In this document: positions 41,868 through 44,005 of the stretch, piece by piece
Layout: each line of letters begins with the position of its first letter
Position numbering within the stretch: position 1 is the first letter of the stretch
Assembly (NCBI GenBank): GCA_042091695.1
Contig: JBELHA010000025.1
Location: forward strand, 1-44,005
DNA: 44,005 nucleotides
Direction of reading: 5' to 3'
Origin: Flavicella sp042091695
GTDB lineage: Bacteria > Bacteroidota > Bacteroidia > Flavobacteriales > Flavobacteriaceae
Position numbers and translations under genes: made by a program
Notes under the pieces: generated by a model
Told to the model about the DNA's origin: nothing
The model's database searches: none
What the model saw: the letters and a program-made list of their open reading frames with translations, nothing else

Positions 41868-42905
41868 ATGTATTTAAAACTAACCGTTTTATTGAGTTTC
41901 ATTTTAATGTCATGTAAAAAACACGATGACGTACCGAATCCTAAAGTTACATTGGAAATCTCTGACCTTCTCGTACATAAAAACACCGATATACGTGCCT
42001 TAGAAATTAATGAACAGCACCTAGTAGCCGGTACTTCTAATGGTGAAATTTATTTGATGGATTTAGAAAATGAAAGAGAATTAATAGCTGTACACAAAAA
42101 TCAGAAACAAGACTCTATTAAAAACAACTTTAGAGCAGTTGCGTATCAAAATAAAAACACGTTTGCAATCAGTATTGAAAACCCCGCACGACTCTACAAA
42201 AATGGGCAACTCGTTTACAAAGAAATACATCCTACTGTGTTCTACAACGCAATGGCTTTTTGGAATGATAACGAAGGTATTGCAATGGGAGATGCTACAG
42301 AAAATTGTTTGAGTTTGATCGTTACAAGAGATGGAGGGAATACATGGCATAAAATACCTTGTGAAGAACTTCCGAAAGGCGATGGAACTGAAAGTGCCTT
42401 TGCTGCGAGTAATTCCAACATTAAAATTATTGGTGACAAAATTTGGATTGCTACCGGAGGATTCAAAAGTGATATTTATCATTCACATGACAGAGGACAT
42501 ACTTGGAAAATTATAAATACACCAATTGTACAAGGAGCAGAAACTACTGGTATCTATGCAGTCGACTTTTACGATGAAAACAACGGTTTTGCCATAGGAG
42601 GAGATTATGAAAGTCCAAAAGAAAACAAAAAAAACAAAATAAAAACCTCAGACGGAGGTAAAACTTGGAAAGTGGTTGCTGAAAATAAATTTCCTGGATA
42701 CAGAAGTTGCGTGCAATACATACCTAATAGCAACGCCAATAAAATCATTGCAGTTGGCTTTGAGGGTATTGCCTTCAGCAAAGACAAAGGGAAATCTTGG
42801 AAGGAACTAAGTAAAGAAAGCTTCTATACAATACGCTTTTTAAATGACTCTGTTGCATTTGCAGCTGGAAAGGGAAGAATATCAAAGATAAAATTTAATT
42901 TATAG
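41868..42905 (+). CDS. BNR-repeat (Ycf48-like) lipoprotein
   Basis: A 345-residue lipoprotein (lipobox LMSC, cysteine at 16) forming a beta-propeller of BNR/Asp-box repeats: TRDGGNTWHKI, SHDRGHTWKII, TSDGGKTWKVV and SKDKGKSWKEL. Homologues in Bacteroidota are often labelled oxidoreductase without evidence; the closest functional analogues are Ycf48-type assembly factors and sialidase-like propellers. Without sialidase catalytic residues it is probably a binding protein on the outer side of the inner membrane or in the outer membrane. It is 29 bases after maf and may end that operon. Confidence 0.8.
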   Translation: MYLKLTVLLSFILMSCKKHDDVPNPKVTLEISDLLVHKNTDIRALEINEQHLVAGTSNGEIYLMDLENERELIAVHKNQKQDSIKNNFRAVAYQNKNTFAISIENPARLYKNGQLVYKEIHPTVFYNAMAFWNDNEGIAMGDATENCLSLIVTRDGGNTWHKIPCEELPKGDGTESAFAASNSNIKIIGDKIWIATGGFKSDIYHSHDRGHTWKIINTPIVQGAETTGIYAVDFYDENNGFAIGGDYESPKENKKNKIKTSDGGKTWKVVAENKFPGYRSCVQYIPNSNANKIIAVGFEGIAFSKDKGKSWKELSKESFYTIRFLNDSVAFAAGKGRISKIKFNL

Positions 42906-42963
42906 TCATTGAAAGGTCACATACAAAAAGTCAAATAAAATATGGATTACTCACTAAAATTAT

Positions 42964-42971
42964 TATTTTTG
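42964..42971 (+). promoter_or_regulatory. Transketolase C-half promoter -7 box
   Basis: TATTTTTG, exact consensus, ends 28 bases before the ATG at 43000. Shows that this half has its own transcription start. Confidence 0.55.
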
Positions 42972-42999
42972 TGGGATTACTAATAGTTCAAATCATAGG

Positions 43000-43971
43000 A
43001 TGAAAAAATACACATTTACAGAGAAAAAGGATACAAGATCAGGATTTGGTGCAGGATTGGCTGAGTTAGGTAGAACAAACCCTAATGTAGTTGCACTTTG
43101 TGCTGATTTGATTGGTTCTTTAAAAATGAATAAATTTATCGAAGAAAATCCTGAAAGATTTTTCCAAATTGGTATTGCAGAAGCTAATATGATGGGGATC
43201 GCTGCTGGTTTGACTATTGGAGGTAAAATACCGTTTACAGGTACTTTTGCTAACTTTTCTACGGGAAGGGTATACGATCAAATTCGTCAGTCTATTGCAT
43301 ACGCTGACAAAAATGTGAAAATTTGCGCTTCTCATGCAGGTTTGACATTAGGAGAAGATGGAGCAACTCACCAAATTTTAGAAGATATCGGTTTGATGAA
43401 AATGTTGCCTGGAATGACTGTAATAAACACCTGTGATTACAATCAAACAGAAGCTGCTACAATAGCAATTGCTGAACACGAAGGTCCTGTATATTTGCGT
43501 TTTGGAAGGCCTGTAGTTCCTATTTACATGCCTAAATATTCTGAAACAAACCACGAAAATAAGTTTGTTATTGGAAAAGCCATACAAATGACTGAAGGAG
43601 CAGATGTAACGATTGTTGCAACTGGTCACTTGGTGTGGGAAGCATTACAAGCCTCTGAAAAACTTGAGGAATTAGGGATCAGTGCAGAAGTAATCAATAT
43701 GCATACTATCAAACCTTTGGATGCAGAAGCTGTTTTAAAATCTGTTGCAAAAACAGGATGTATTGTTACAGCTGAAGAACATAACTATATGGGAGGACTT
43801 GGTGAAAGTATCTCGGGAGTCTTAGCAAAAAACACACCAGTACCTCAAGAATTTGTAGCTGTAAATGACAGTTTCGGTGAATCTGGTTCACCAGCGCAAT
43901 TGATGGAAAAATACGGACTAAACGACACTGCTATTGTTGCCGCAGTTCAAAAAGTAATTCAAAGAAAATAA
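43000..43971 (+). CDS. tkt: Transketolase, C-terminal subunit
   Basis: The 323-residue half of a split transketolase containing the pyrimidine-binding and C-terminal domains. It exchanges two-carbon units between sugar phosphates in the pentose phosphate pathway together with a TPP-binding N-terminal subunit. Visible motifs: GIAEANMMGIAAGL with the TPP-activating glutamate E61, then SHAGLTLGEDGATHQILEDI, and PVYLRFGRP. The N-terminal subunit gene is not adjacent upstream, where the BNR gene lies, although the two are usually neighbours. It could also be a DXS-like or TK-like partner, but the sequence fits transketolase. Confidence 0.92.
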   Translation: MKKYTFTEKKDTRSGFGAGLAELGRTNPNVVALCADLIGSLKMNKFIEENPERFFQIGIAEANMMGIAAGLTIGGKIPFTGTFANFSTGRVYDQIRQSIAYADKNVKICASHAGLTLGEDGATHQILEDIGLMKMLPGMTVINTCDYNQTEAATIAIAEHEGPVYLRFGRPVVPIYMPKYSETNHENKFVIGKAIQMTEGADVTIVATGHLVWEALQASEKLEELGISAEVINMHTIKPLDAEAVLKSVAKTGCIVTAEEHNYMGGLGESISGVLAKNTPVPQEFVAVNDSFGESGSPAQLMEKYGLNDTAIVAAVQKVIQRK

Positions 43972-43991
43972 ATAACCAAAACTAACTATAT

Positions 43992-44005
43992 ATGAAAAAA
44001 GTAAT
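43992..44005 (+). CDS. 5' end of a gene cut by the window edge
   Basis: ATG at 43992 is followed by AAA AAA GTA and then the window ends, a typical lysine-rich start (MKKV) 20 bases after the transketolase stop. It may be the next gene of the same unit. Nothing more can be said. Confidence 0.4.

Overview
The window looks like chromosomal core sequence from a member of the Bacteroidota, most likely a marine or aquatic Flavobacteriaceae. The DNA is AT-rich. Start codons lack clear Shine-Dalgarno sequences. About twenty transcription units are preceded by an exact TAnnTTTG box, the -7 element of the Bacteroidetes housekeeping sigma factor. The gene content fits as well: a 951-residue CarB, a GlmU-family protein, DUF5777, DUF1573, acyl-CoA-binding protein beside a short phosphatidylserine decarboxylase, split transketolase, and FtsH with a glycine-rich linker. 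I see no phage, insertion sequence, CRISPR array, tRNA or rRNA. A run of exactly 100 N at 8758-8857 marks a scaffold gap.

Layout. 1-4355 (minus): valS, a class I methyltransferase and trmL form one translation/RNA-modification unit. 4678-8650: a DUF1573 periplasmic protein, then on the minus strand an OB-fold membrane protein, a DUF5777 beta-barrel and a GlmU-family nucleotidyltransferase. Diverging from these is a small lipoprotein cytochrome overlapped by a YceI-family protein. 8908-12082 (minus): carB and rpmH; rpmH is only 53 codons. 12439-15379 (plus): htpG, a DUF4268 protein and coaD. 15423-17694 (minus): a SulP anion transporter followed by a VTT-domain membrane protein. 17800-19442: a NUDIX hydrolase head to head with pyrE, followed by an SRPBCC protein; birA converges on them.

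20327-25692 (plus) is a compact operon: rsfS, ftsH, a LUD-domain protein, cdsA, psd, an acyl-CoA-binding protein and a YceI-like lipoprotein. It joins ribosome silencing and membrane proteolysis to phospholipid synthesis. 25757-26596 (minus) is a UbiA-like membrane protein whose first aspartate motif is degenerate. 26811-32647 (plus): gcvP, then pdhA and pdhC. 32808-37368: a TlpA-like thiol-disulfide lipoprotein, a LolC/E-type permease, a NamZ (DUF1343) glycosidase-like lipoprotein, an unrecognised small protein and a YkgJ-type cysteine-cluster protein. 37537-44005 (plus): miaA, a long-form dapD, then smpB, ubiA-family, maf and a BNR-repeat lipoprotein, then the C-terminal half of a split transketolase, and the first codons of a further gene at the window edge.

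Most of this is ordinary housekeeping sequence, and I did not find a clear new defence or mobile system. The best leads concern gene organisation. Several promoters end 4-7 bases before a start codon and imply leaderless mRNAs. The NUDIX/pyrE promoters lie inside each other's coding regions. The cytochrome/YceI/OB-fold/DUF5777 cluster is poorly described. Family assignments come from recognising motifs by eye; no database search was run.
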